Of a DNA stretch of 64,000 bases, positions 23,960-35,434 are shown in pieces. The stretch is from Rhizoctonia solani (Eukaryota; Basidiomycota; Agaricomycetes; Cantharellales; Ceratobasidiaceae), in NCBI RefSeq assembly GCF_016906535.1, contig NC_057376.1, positions 930,001-994,000 on the forward strand, given 5' to 3'. Numbering within the stretch: the first letter of the stretch is position 1; each line of letters opens with the position of its first letter. Under the pieces are notes generated by a model. It searched no databases and had not been told where the DNA came from. It was given only the letters and a program-made list of their open reading frames with translations. The position numbers and the translations under genes are program-made.

Positions 23960-25059
23960 TCACTCGAATGGGTTCGTGCGACCGCCCTGAAAGTCGAGTT
24001 AGAATCAAACAAATCCAGATAAACATCAAGGTGTATAAAACGCACCTGGCCTCCCGGGTCTCTCCTCTCCTTTAAACCACACAGCCAGTCTGTCCACCAC
24101 CGACCGTCTCGCTTCTCCCGCTCCAAATCTTCCTCTTCTTCTTGCACATGTGTCGCTGTCCTCCGAATTCTCATACCCTCCGGGCCGGACATTCTCGCAG
24201 GCACAGCCCCGCCCCCTTCGTATGCGTGCTGGGGCGCAGGTGTAGTAGGCAGGTCAATCGGCGCAGGCGTTGGTGCATGTCCCCGGTTCTGGGACCCGAG
24301 AAATGAAGAATCAAACGTCTCCAACGTGGGCCTTTTCGGAATAGGTTGTACAGGAGTGATCCCCCCAGTGATGGTTGACGTCGAGTCGGATCGCGGACGT
24401 TCTTTTGGTGAACCATTGGGTTTGAAAGGGTCAGCTGTAGCTGGACTCACGAGAGCCACTTTGGAGGTGACCCCAGCTGAGTCTCGGAAAGGATTCCTCG
24501 TAGTGTTGTCAGTGTCTGTGCGGGCGAGCTGGGCAGAGCCCCGTTGTTGTTCGAGATCGTCAAGTGCTGTCGGGCTGTCTGTGCGTAATATGGTAACGCT
24601 CCCTCGAGCAGATTCTGCTGACCTGCGGAACAAAACTTGACTTGCTCGTCGGGTGAGTTCGGTCAATGGACTGGGTGCAGACGACGTAGAATATGTCTTG
24701 GAATCGCGAGCAGCTTTTCGACGCAGCCTTTCAGCGTTTTCCCACCGTTTGAGATTCTAACATGCAAGTTTCATATATAATAAGCAACACGAGGTTATGC
24801 ATAGACTCACTTCCATAACTGCACGCTCCTCCGCCGCATCCTCCGATAGCGGGGGATACGACTCTGAAGCCCCACTGACCTGAGCTCGTTCTTCGTCTAT
24901 ACTAGTCAAACCAGGGTCCGAGTAGTCAAGCTCCTTGCTTTTCCCCTTCCAACGCCCCTGTCCGGTCAATCCCTGTCGCTCGTTATCATCGCCATCCTCT
25001 AGCCTGTGCCACTCTCCTAGGTCCCGGCTCTCGGGAAGCTCAGCGCTAGTTGACGCCAT
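23960..25059 (-). CDS. Conserved fungal protein of unknown function with WWTDWLCG motif and NPFE C-terminus
   Basis: The frame starts at MASTSAELPESRDLGEWHR (25059). Exon 1 ends after EERAVME; exon 2 begins NLKRWENAERLRRKAARDS and runs through a long Ser/Thr/Pro/Arg-rich region; a short last exon gives GGRTNPFE before the stop at 23960. Near the end is RRTATHVQEEEEDLEREKRD followed by GRWWTDWLCGLKERRDPGGQ, a compact Trp/Cys-rich block that looks like the conserved part. I do not recognise a domain. The mostly disordered sequence with one conserved C-terminal motif suggests an adaptor or scaffold, but that is only an inference. It lies 274 nt upstream of WDR83 on the same strand. Confidence 0.65.
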
Positions 25060-25557
25060 TGTTGTCGAAACCAAGTCGCACCGGAAGATGTATACCCAGG
25101 GTCACGCAACCCTATTGTATATATGAGAAAGGGTTGGTCGCTTTACGGGTAATATATGATATACGACTTTAGCGGCAATTAGGGCGGGGAACGTGCTGCC
25201 ATATGCACATACAGGAAGGACCAAGTTTCGCCAAACGCTTCAAGATGAGGAAATGTCAATTATCGCTAGTATGTGCAAGATAGAATGGTACAAATGCAAC
25301 CGATATTGCTTTTAGTTGGCAGTGCAAGCAAAGACGACTGGTTCTGGAAATGCACGTTGCGATGGACTCGGTGGAGTATGGTCGATGATGAGACCCAAAT
25401 CACGTGTTGATGAGATGTGCTCAGGGGGAATGCTGTGATTAAACCATTTGCCATTTATTTAGGAAGAAAGACAACAAATCCGAATCATAAAACAAACGGT
25501 CCAAGAAGGATATTTAAACAATCAGATATGCTTATATGAAAACCTGTGGTATCCCCT
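25060..25557. other. Intergenic region between unknown gene and gamma-glutamyltransferase
   Basis: About 500 bases with the promoter of the 23960-25059 gene and the 3' flank of the gamma-glutamyltransferase gene. One short frame (25266-25454, -) has no protein-like features. Nothing else seen. Confidence 0.5.
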
Positions 25558-28410
25558 TTACCACCCAGCTGCAACACCATTCTTCCTTGAATCGCTCGCA
25601 GCTTTTTGAGCGAGGAAAATATCAGAGCTGATTTTCTAAAGGCTCGCTAGATGCAATGCTCACCGAAAAATTGCCCATCCATGTCTTGTGTGACAGCTTG
25701 TATTTCGGCTACACCGAGGTTGATATCAAACACTAGCCATCCATAAGCACATTGACCGCTACCTGCTACCATACAACTTACCAGACGTATTGTGACCTCT
25801 TTGCTTCAATGCGTCGATCTCCTTGTGCCCAAACCCACTCTCAATGCTCACCAGAGTTGGGAAAAGCTGGTCGTGGACTCGAGGAGCTTCAACCGCTCCA
25901 GAAATATTCATTCCGCGATCGAGGTTAACAATGGCCTGAGCGATAGCCCCGAAAATCCGCGAGCCACCTGATCCACCCAGTGTCAGATAAAAGTCTCCAG
26001 AGGGATGCTCCATAATTGTGGGAGCCATAGAAGACACTTTGCGCAAGATGAGCAGATTGATGACACAGATGAACTCAGTAAGACTCACCTTGGCGTTTTC
26101 CAGCCTCGGGGTAGTTCCAGGGGCTAGGCCACAGTCCGAAAGCATTGGGGAGTCTAAATTTGAGGCAATGTGTAAGCATACATCCTTCCGCCGCACCGCC
26201 TGGACTCGTACCCAGGAGTTGAAAAGTCATCCATTACGTCATTAAAGATCACGCCAGTTGCAGGGTCCATCACACGCGAACCCCAGATTAGGTTGACCGA
26301 ACTAGTAAGTGCAATCGCAAAGCCGTCCGCATCTGCGGCAGACGTATGGGTCTAGAGTGGAGTGAGAAAACTGATGTTACATTGCCAAGGGAAAAAAACT
26401 CACTGTTCCATGGTCGATTTGGACATCGTAAACTGGGTTATAGTAGTCGGGAGTATGCGTGGTATCCTAGAATATGTGAGCCATGTTGTAAAAAGGCAAT
26501 GGGTATGCACATACATCAGTAATGCGAGAGGAAACGTTATTTCCGAACTCCTTGGTGGGTATTTTAGCCATGAGCTTATGGTTATTACCAAACGCCGGAT
26601 CGCCGAGGCGCGTGCGTGCAGCACTACCGACTGCCAATAACATAAGTGTGATATACGCGCAAATCCAAGCCTAGAACATACATTTCAACGCCTCTGTGAC
26701 CCTATGCCACCATAAACCACCCTCTTTCTGCATTGCGACTTGATCATGTACGTTGGGCCCAGAACCAAATCTCTCCAGGGCATTGAGTACGTGAATCAAT
26801 ACCGGGCCGCTGGACGGAGCATGTGTTGTGTAAATATGACGTCCTTGATATGTACTCTTCAACGCTGGTCGCTCGACGACTTTGTATGATTCAAGGTCCT
26901 CCAATGTCATGATTCCGCCAGTCGCCTGAACCTTGGAAATGAGAGATGAAGCAATGGGGCCCTGTCACAGGCCAGATCAATACCAAAAAGAAGCCATGAA
27001 CGTGAACCGAACACGCACTTTGTAAAAGGCATCGGCCCCCTCGCTAGCGATAGAACTCAGAGTATAACTAAAATTCTCGCGCTTGATCCAATCGCCCTGC
27101 TTCAGTAGTGTTCCTCCGGGGGCAAAAACAGGACTCCAATCCTTGTCGTTTTCCATCCACCCCTTTCCGAACACCCTGATGCGTCTATCAAGTTCAGTGG
27201 TAACCTCCCAGCCCCCATTTGCGAGCTGAATGCTAGGCTCAAACAAGCGAGACCAAGGGAGTCGTCCAAATTGAGAATGAGCGGCTTGAAGACCCCTGAT
27301 TTCTCCTGGAACAGCGACAGAAAGGCCACCAAATTTGGAGAGAAGCGGAGATTTGGCAAACATGGAGCTATTCGATCCTGCTGGTGCCGTTTCGCGGAAG
27401 TCAATCGTGTGTACAGTTGAAGATTTCTCTGGGGATGAAGGAGGAATACGAATGACCATGAATCCACCGCTACTCAGATACGTCAATTAAATGTTTGGTA
27501 GAGTGTGTTCCGACTCACCCTCCAATACCAGCTGAGAAAGGATTGACGGTTCCGACTACAATCCGGTTAATTAATTTGAAAGCAATACGCAACACTATGA
27601 CCTACCACACAGGTTGCTCGCAATCGCAGCGTCAATCGCGTTCCCTCCATCCTATGCGGCGTCAGGGCCCAACTTCAATGCGCACGGTGAATGCCCACCT
27701 TGAGAACATCCACCCCGATTTGAGAGCAAACTCTGGCTTCGCTAGCCACGGCACCATGTTCTGCCTTGATAAGGTACGCAGGATTGCGGGGGCCGCTTGT
27801 TCCACCCGAAGGCATAGGGTATGCCGGAGTTGGAGGGCTCGGAGAAGGACCGGTGGCATGGTCTATATCATAGGTGTCAATCGCATACGCAATGGGCTTT
27901 ATGATAAGCCGGGTACTCACCGCCTGAACGAACCAGCAGAGCTCCTGCGATTAAAACAGCGATGATGATAAGGCCTAAAAGTGCCCCGAGACCGCTGCTG
28001 AGTCGGATACGTCGCTGGGTACGTCCATCTTCAGCATAGAGCGGCAGAGTGTCATTTTCGCCTTTGCCAAATCCAAGAGCTCGCTTTGCACGGGTTACGA
28101 ATCCTCGATCTTCAGCCTCTTCGTATGCGTCGCCTTGTTCTTCATCAGATCCATGGCTGCCACTAGACGGCGACCGTTGCTGTCTAAGCAACGCAGTTCT
28201 CTCGTTCGGAGCCGGGCTGTCCGCAAAGTTTACTCGACTGTCCCGGGCTTTGCCTTTGGGGCTCGTGCGCTCGGGACTGCCATGCGAAGGCGAATCCGGG
28301 TCATGGTGGGATGATGCGCTTGTGCCTTTGGCTACTACAGCTGCGTAGCTCACAGCTGGTTTGACTGCTCCGGCGGCCATGGTCGTCTGAGTCTGGAATT
28401 GGTTACTCAT
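25558..28410 (-). CDS. Gamma-glutamyltransferase, type II membrane form
   Basis: Exons run from MSNQFQTQTTMAAGAV (28410; internal ATG at 28380 is an alternative start) to the stop at 25558 (KNGVAAGW). Residues 1 to about 140 are cytosolic and Ser/Asp-rich, followed by one membrane segment (LSSGLGALLGLIIIAVLIAG) as in membrane-anchored GGTs. The large-subunit part shows GGNAIDAAIASNLCV, GGGFMVIRI and FRETAPAGS. The small subunit begins at the autoprocessing site: IDHGTTHTSAADADGFAIA, where the second Thr of TTH is the catalytic nucleophile. Further on are APTIMEHPSGDFYLTLGGSG and GSRIFGAIAQAIVNL. The enzyme cleaves gamma-glutamyl bonds of glutathione and its conjugates and feeds glutathione recycling. 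About ten introns. The start lies only about 75 nt from the stop of RPA43 on the same strand. Confidence 0.88.
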
Positions 28411-28485
28411 CCCCCACAGATGACGACATACCAATTACCTCACGTGATACAAGATGCGATTAAATTAAAAAAAGACTACGGGGTT

Positions 28486-29824
28486 CTATGCGTCTACACC
28501 ATTCTCTGGCACTGCCTTTTTCTTTTTTCTTTTCTTTTTGTCTTCTTGCTCTGCTGTATTGGCTGCTGCCTCGAGTACGGCGACACTGGCCTCTCCTTTT
28601 ACCGCACCCTTCTTCTGCTTTTTCTTGACTGGAGCGGATTCGGTTTCTGTTGGTTCGGGAGCAGCGGGCAGGACGTTGACCACTCGTCGCTTTGTTCCCC
28701 GCGGTGCCGCGAGCTCTTCTTCCTCCACTTCAACCTCATCATCGCTCCCCTCTTCTATTCGATCCCCTTCGGTTTGAGTTGATTCAGGTAGCCGAGCGGT
28801 CGTTTGACGGTTTGTGTAGTATTCTGGATCAAAGGGGTCGGGCTGAAGGGAGCCGTGTAGGGAAAGCATTTGGTTGGCTATTGTGTAGCTACGAGAATCA
28901 TTAGACCGGGGGTGGATACGATGATCGAGTCCAACGCACCCAATAACCGTAAATTCGACCAAGCCAGATTCGCCACCAAGCGTTTCACCAGTTTGTGAAT
29001 TTACCCATCGACCGCTCTCTTCGTCTCCCTGTCGTTCTTCGTTATCTTTGGTGCAATTGTTGAGCTTTTACCAATAAACAGCAAGTTATAGTAAAACTCA
29101 CTTATTTCAGGATCATTTGCTACCGGGCCATGTACATATTCCCATTCCCCGTCCCCGGGTATATGTGCTCTATCAATCGAAGCATTAAACGTTCGGTGAA
29201 CCAATAAACCAATATGGTCCGTCGCATGCAGCGATATACGACCAGCTACTCATTCATTAGCTCCAATTCCAGATCAAACCTTGAATCGACTCACTGATTC
29301 GCATTCCTACCTCTGGCGCCCACACACCCGCATCGAACTCGACTCGAGTCGTCGGATAAGGACCTTCAGCATACATAATCGCCACATCTGATGCAAACTT
29401 GTGGTTCTTATGGGACAAGAGCACACCACGAAGCGACGGCACATATCTAACACATACACATCAACCCATCTGTACACAGCTCGCAAATACGTCCCAACCA
29501 AGAAACTCACCGCATAACCAAATTATCTAAGATCTCCTCGACACCCCGCCTCGGATCTCCCGCAAATCTCGGGGGTAAACTGATACTGGTGCGCGCACGG
29601 ACGAGTTTGAATTCGGTTTCGGGTGTGGTGGGGACTGCGACGGGTTGTTCGGATTGAGATTTGGACTTGGACTTGGACTTGAGATTGGGTGATTGGGTGG
29701 GAGTAGATTCGGCATCTCGTTTGGCCCTCTTTTCGGCCCTTCGTTCTTCTTTTGTTTTCTTGCCTGTGCTGGGTTCGCCGTCGGCGTGTTTTCGTTTAGA
29801 GGGCCGGGGTGTTGTTACTGGCAT
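28486..29824 (-). CDS. RPA43: RNA polymerase I subunit RPA43
   Basis: Minus-strand exons from MPVTTPRPSKRKHADGEPS (29824) to GVDA and stop (28486). A basic, Lys/Ser-rich leader precedes the conserved RPB7-like head: FKLVRARTSISLPPRFAGD, EEILDNLVMRYVPSLRGVLL, ASDVAIMYAEGPYPTTRVEF, then the OB-fold part ISLHATDHIGLLVHRTFNAS, VEFTVIG. The last 110 residues are acidic then strongly basic (KKRKKKKAVPENG). Length and order match fungal Rpa43, which forms the Pol I stalk and binds Rrn3 for rDNA transcription in the nucleolus. Four short introns, all in phase. The promoter faces the PAM16 gene. Confidence 0.82.
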
Positions 29825-30362
29825 TGGGAAAGGAAGTGGAATTTATATTCAATAGAATGGTGATATCTCGAGCACTATTTGACAAGGAGATAAATACGTG
29901 GCCAGTGGGACAGAGACCTGGATAGTCGAAGGTGGGGGCAAACAGGAAATTTGTGAAGCGCTGAAGTCCGGTGATTACATCATCCAAATGATCGGCGGGT
30001 GTCCAAACAAATCTGTCTACCTCGAGGTCTTGGTTGATACGTTTCGCTGTTGGAAAAGAGGAACAATTCAAGCCTAAATTCTCTCCTGAGATTGAGACAA
30101 TTTACAAAGAAGCCAGGGATCAATTATAGCCACACGAGCCACATCTGTTCCAATACAAGCGCGCAGCTGACCTAAGATTATTTTCTCTTCCCGTGCCACG
30201 GCGATCGTCTGCGTCCTTGGTCTGTGCTTGCGGTGTGGTTATCTCACGAACTAGGCTCTGTGTTGACTTGAAAACTATCTGTCGACATTGTTTGAGTCTG
30301 TCCTATCCTCAGAAGTCACTTGCATTTAGATCTCGAATCGGTTAGGAGAATAGATCGGGAGC
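29825..30362. promoter_or_regulatory. Divergent promoter region between RPA43 and PAM16
   Basis: About 540 bases lie between the two start codons. A minus-strand frame at 29796-30071 overlaps the RPA43 start and has no homology that I recognise; it is treated as leader sequence. No clear core promoter element was recognised. Co-regulation of the two growth-related genes is possible but not shown. Confidence 0.4.
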
Positions 30363-31417
30363 ATGGTAAAATACACAAGGTCTATACAACCCATCACTCG
30401 CTAACAAAAGTGTTTCACTTATTATCGGAATGTACAAACTGACATCATTGGCACTACTAAATCCACGCACATTAATTTAAACACTGATCGGCACCGACCT
30501 CAACCCCCATCCGACCTAGTCTTCCCCCAGAGCGATTGTGCAAATTGTGGTCTTGGGAGCCCAAATCCTTGGCAAGGCATTTGTAGAAGCAGGAAAACAA
30601 GCAGCACGAAGTGAGTAGTGGGCTCATTCTCTTGAATTGAGATCATGGGATTCTGTCTCTGGCACGGATTTACATTTACCGTTTCCCCCTCCCGTTCTCA
30701 TGATCGAGCTTGGAGCTGTGGTGCGGTGCGGTTCGGGTTGGCTCGTCTCGTCTTGAAGGGGAACGAGTAATATGCATGGCTCTTTATACCTCACCTTTCC
30801 CACGAGCGTGTTCGGGCGTTGTGTGACTGGACACGGTGACACTACCTCTTTACTCTGACATACTCACCCAACTCCGTAGATGCAAAACACCGACCAGCAG
30901 GGGCGACCGAGGGCGAAGCAGCCGGACTCGGGAATGCAACGAGCGGCTCGCTCACGGATCGGCTGACACGAGAGCATAGAATGACGGTAGACGAGGCGCA
31001 GCTGATATTAAACGTAAAGCGCGAAGCGCCCCTGGAGGAGATTGTCAAGGTACGTACATGTGGCTGTGCAAGCTTTAGGTATGGGGTGTTTACGTTTGTG
31101 TCGGATTGGGGGGATGATGTGCGTGGATGGATGGGGGTGTGGGGGTGGGCTCGACCGTGATGGATGATGATGATGATGGATAATAGCGGTACGAGACACT
31201 GTTCAAGGCAAACTCGGCACCTGCAGCACCCGAGCCGGGAAGCGCGGCGGCGAAATTGAAGAAAACGCCGGCGCCGGCGTGGTCACACTATTTGCAGTCC
31301 AAGGTGGTGCGGGCGCGCGAACGACTCGAGGCCGAGGCCAAGGTTGCGGCGGAAGATGGGGCACCGAAAGAGGCAGCAGAACAAACGACAGAGGCAAAAG
31401 ATGTAAATCGTAATTAG
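30363..31417 (+). CDS. PAM16: Mitochondrial import motor subunit TIM16/PAM16
   Basis: Proposed exons: 30363-30365 (ATG alone), 30520-30610, 30880-31049, 31187-31417, adding to 164 codons in phase. The product begins MSSPRAIVQIVVLGAQILG, the hydrophobic N-terminus typical of PAM16, followed by KAFVEAGKQAARNAKHRP, the J-like domain (MTVDEAQLILNVKREAPLEE, RYETLFKAN) and HYLQSKVVRARERLE. The J-like domain lacks the HPD triad, as in all PAM16 proteins, which restrain PAM18 and so control mtHsp70 during protein import at the inner membrane. The ATG-only first exon is an inference: no in-frame ATG exists downstream of a stop just before the second exon. The last intron contains a TGA/GAT microsatellite. 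Confidence 0.82.
31153..31180. repeat. TGA/GAT trinucleotide microsatellite in PAM16 intron 3
   Basis: The end of the last PAM16 intron carries consecutive GATGAT units just before the TAG acceptor at 31186. Length polymorphism is likely; no function is suggested. Confidence 0.7.
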
Positions 31418-31514
31418 AAGTTTACAGTACTGTCACGTAATGTCACAGAGATCAAATTTTGGATCGGTCACGTTTTGAGGAGAGAGAACGACGACGACGA
31501 CTGCTGGACCATTG

Positions 31515-34500
31515 ATGGGCGTGCTTATGGGAGCGCTTGGAGCGCTTGGAGCAATGCTTGTACCGATGGAACGGGGTGTAGAGACACACTCTGTGGTTGT
31601 TGTTGGTGCTGTTGTGGCTGTTGTGCTCATCCTGGGTAATCACTGCGCATACTGTTTGCTATTAATATGGACTTGGCTTACATTCGATTGTTTTTAGCGT
31701 ATGTCACGAATCCCTCGGCGGCGTCGTTTCGGACGTTTCTGACTGAGCTTGCGTTCCGGAGACACCTGAGCAAGCTGCACGATGCGTCTGAGGCTGATCC
31801 GCCAGCCCTCACCTGGGCCCGCCACAGCCTTGCCATCGACGCCCCGCCCCATCTCCAGTTTGCCACAAAGGCATCTGTCTCGGTCCGCTCTTCTGCCCAT
31901 ATCTTCCGCTCTTTCGGCATCTTCACCATTGCTGCCGTTACCCCCGTTGCCGACCACCGCAACAAGCCTGACTCTCATCCCACCGCCTTTGCCAGCGACC
32001 ACGGCAGATGGTTCCTCGGTGCCTTTGGCAAGTGGTGGTTCGGCGGTGCTCTCCTCCTAGGCAAGGGCGACGACGGTCACACCACCGCCGGACTCTTGGA
32101 CATCCGTCTGCTCGATGACTCGGAGCTCACCAGTCAGTCTTTTCTATTTTTCTCTTTTTTCTCCTTCTCACTCGCCCTCCAGAATGGACAATTATACCGG
32201 ATTCAAATGGCCGTCGCACTCCTCCACCCCTGCCAAAGCATGCATCACTACCGCTTCACACACAACCCACCCAGAAACAGTCCAAACCGAAACCAAAGTC
32301 GAAACCCAAGTCCAAGTCCAAGTCGGCCATCCCCGGGAGCACCACCGAACCCGCTCTACCCGCTGCGCCCAGTGCTCCCACTGCGACCAACATCGACGCA
32401 CACCCGCTTCTTGCAGACTTGCTACAGCATATTGCCACTACCCAAGCTGCCCTCACCAACACTCGCGCCCAGCTCGCCCAGCTCCATGCATCCACGGCCC
32501 ATACACGTGAGCAGACCGAGGAGCATGCTGCCCAGCGAGCAAAGCATAATTCTGCATCGGCTACTTCCGACGCCGCCAAGTCACATACACATCAGCTCAC
32601 TAATGCTCGCCGCACACTCAGGGCTTCGCAGAAGACACTCGCAAATGTACAGGCCACTCATGCTGCATTGGAACAACGTGCGAAAACATTAAATGAACAA
32701 ACCAAATCGCTCCACGACCAGGTCGTTAGAGATCGAGACAGGGTCAAGGAAGGAGAGGAAAAGGGAGAGAGAAAGAGGGACGAGATTGCTGATTTAATTC
32801 TCTTGAGGAAAGAAGAGTTGAGGAAAATTGAAGAGGAGATCATGGGGTCCCAGGAGGACAAGGATACTGTTGGCCTCATTGGCAAGGTCCGTGCCTTAGA
32901 GGCCGAAGTGAAGGAGGCCAGAAAAACTCTAGACGAATTAAAGGCCTGGCAGGCGAATATACATCAAGCCAAGGAAGATCACGACGAACCCGAGCAGGAG
33001 TTTGAAAGGGAAAAGGAGCCTGCTGTTGTGTATATTGGACAGACGCCCGTGCGTTCTTCACTCGCCAACGCCAGCCAGGTGTGTCTGCTCTCTTCATTTC
33101 TCGCATTTTGCTCATCATTTGCAAGTCCAACCTTCAACGCATACATGGCACTCCCTCCCACGCACGCATTTCTTCGGTTCCCGGCATAGGTCATCCAGCC
33201 TCAATCTCTAGTCAAAACGTGACCGCTCCGACTGGCGTAGCATCTCCCACACCCGCCGCTCCCGCAGATGTTGCTTCCCCCGCGCGTAGCGCGCGTAGTA
33301 AAGGATACGCGATTTTGATAATGACCTGGCCAGCCTCGGAGGTCCCAAAGGACAAGTCCTGAATACCAAGAAGAGCCTTCCTGGTCCGATTGTTGGCAAG
33401 GCACCCGCGACCAAAGGCGTACCTGCATCTGGTCTAGGCTTATCTGCTCCTGTTGCCAAGGACTTCGCCGCGGCCCGCCCTGCGTTCTCGCCATTCGACT
33501 CGGACACTCTGCCCATTGCTATTCCTAAACGATCCACAGGAAACTATGCCCTCGGCCCAGACCGCTCCGCGGCAAAGTACGGCCCCTCGCCCGATATGCT
33601 CACCTTTGGGCTCGCAATGGACTCTCCCACAGCCGGTGCGTTCTCCCCGCCCCCTAGCGCGCTCCTTCCCAGTTCGTTGTTGAGCGAGGACGGGCACCGG
33701 TGGGAGGGCGATGGTGCTCCTAGCCCTCCGCTGTTCAGCGACGCTCAGACTGGCTCGAGTCCCGTTCAGCTCATGCGTCAGAACAGCACGAGTCCCGGAC
33801 AGTATCGAAATGGAGCCAGTCCGCCGCGTTGGGAAAAAGACGCGGATGGGTGGGTGACTGAGGCCAAACCTGTCTCGAACGGATGGGATGCCAAACCGGC
33901 CATCGGAAGTGCGTGGGATGCAAAGACAAACGGTACATGGGACACGAAACAATCGAACGGAAATACATGGGACAACGGATTCGTAGCTGGTGACATGGAC
34001 GTTTGGACGGGCGAAACTAACGGTAGTGCTGGATGGATGGGCGAAGCGCGTCGTCGGTGGCCGAGCGAGCCTGCTGCTGCGTGGGCCCCTCTCGCCGAAG
34101 GACGTCCCCGCTCGTTGTCCAATGGATCTCCCGCCGGTCGCCCTCGCTCCGACTCGCACGATACGCATCGGCTGTCGACTGGTGCTGACTCGGGTTATCA
34201 TTCTACCGTCGCGGCGCCCAAGAAACGTGGTTCCGGATCTAGTTCGGGCGAAGACGTTGCGCAAGACACCTCTGCTTCCAGCTTTGCTCTTCCGTTTTTG
34301 CAGAGTTCGCCCGTGTCTGGATCGATCGACGCTCCTGCTTCGTCGTTTGGCTCGGGTGTTTTTAGTCCTCCCGGGTCTGCTGCAAGCCGCCGCGGCTACG
34401 ATGCTCAACGTGCCAGTCTCCCAGCGCGCGTCCCGCTCATTCGCGAAGTTGAAGAATCGGAACCTGCCTCTGCGCCGGCTCCCGCCGAACCGACAGCCGT

Positions 34501-35122
34501 ACCGACCAAGAGCCGCCGCTGGTTCTCGGGCGTAGGTAGCGCAAAGAAAGAAGACCCCAATGCGCGCGTGCAAAAGTCCGAACTGAACCCAGACGCCAAG
34601 GCGTTTAGCTTTTCTCCCGATGCATCGAGGATCTTCAACTTTACGCGCGGTCGGACGTTTAATCTCGGTCCGCCATCGACTCCTACCAACTCGGGCTCGA
34701 AACAACCGGCTGCGTCGGCTTCTGTTACTGCTCCTGCTCCTGCCCCTGCCCCTGCGCCTACCTATTCACCGTTTGGTCTCGGAGCTGGTGCGAACGCGAG
34801 TACGCCGACGCTCGGAAGTGCCGGTACGGCGAGCAACGCGTTCTTTTCGTCCTTATTGGCGTTTGCGCCTTCCCCCGCAGAGCGCGAAGCTCTCCAACGT
34901 GCGCTCGGACCCAACAACGGTTTGACTCGTACGCTGAGCGGCACATCCGCGCGGTCTCCCTTCACGTCGCCTCTTCCCTCGGCTCGTTCGAGCGCGGTGG
35001 ACTTGAGTCTGAGCGACAAGGCTGCTCTGGCGTGGAATATCGACTCGGCTGCCGCTCCCGTCCAGAAACGCACCTGGTTTCCAGTCCGGAAAAAGGCTGC
35101 CGTCGTTGAAGAGGCCGATTAG
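31515..35122 (+). CDS. Large membrane-associated protein with coiled coil and PAM2-like motif, frame break near 33308
   Basis: Exons 31515-31635, 31698-32132, 32183-33078 and 33126-35122 give about 1149 residues. A hydrophobic N-terminus (VVVVGAVVAVVLILAYV) precedes a conserved fungal block (FRTFLTELAFRRHLSKLHD to FLGAFGKWWFGGALLLGKGD). Then come a Lys/Ser/Pro linker, a coiled coil (about 32420-32990, LEQRAKTLNEQTKSLHDQVV) and a long disordered tail with SELNPDAKAFSFSP at about 34576, which fits the PAM2 consensus that binds the MLLE domain of poly(A)-binding protein. The frame shifts at CGCG 33308-33311: one missing base or two extra bases would give a continuous protein. The start is only 98 nt after the PAM16 stop. 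Membrane-linked mRNA handling is an inference from the motif alone. Confidence 0.7.
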
Positions 35123-35434
35123 GGGTAGTATTAATAATGCCTTGGGGGGAGTCCCCGGACATATGGCCCATGGACTGTGAATGGTAGTTCTGTTGTTGAT
35201 GTTCAATTTTTTTGTGTGATTAACTGCTTGTCCTTTATATGACTCGAGATGTTCTGCTCAATCACGATTTTCTTTTCTTTATATATTTTCCATGCACGTG
35301 GACTTTCTGTGTATGTGTGTGCTGGTCCGCTCATATGCGCGCCCATGTGTGAGGGAGAAAGTCGAACGTTTATTTGTATACGAAGCATGTATACATGGTA
35401 TCTATATGCGTTTGGCATCCCGCCGCCATGGTGT
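35123..35434. other. Convergent intergenic region
   Basis: About 310 bases between the stops of the PAM2-motif gene and the first beta-mannanase gene. It is T-rich with TATATG runs and holds two 3' untranslated regions; nothing else was seen. Confidence 0.5.

Noticed and set aside
29796..30071. Minus-strand frame of 91 residues overlapping the RPA43 start
   Set aside because: It overlaps the RPA43 start codon in another frame and lies in the presumed leader; no family is recognised.
33440..34705. 421-residue minus-strand open frame, very Arg-rich
   Set aside because: It is antisense to the long disordered tail of the plus-strand gene. Its length follows from that gene's GC-rich codon use, and no domain or splice structure supports it.
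33596..35122. Separate plus-strand gene starting MLTFGLAMDSP
   Set aside because: The frame is open upstream to about 33312 and its sequence continues the preceding exon after a single frame break, so it is treated as part of the 31515-35122 gene.
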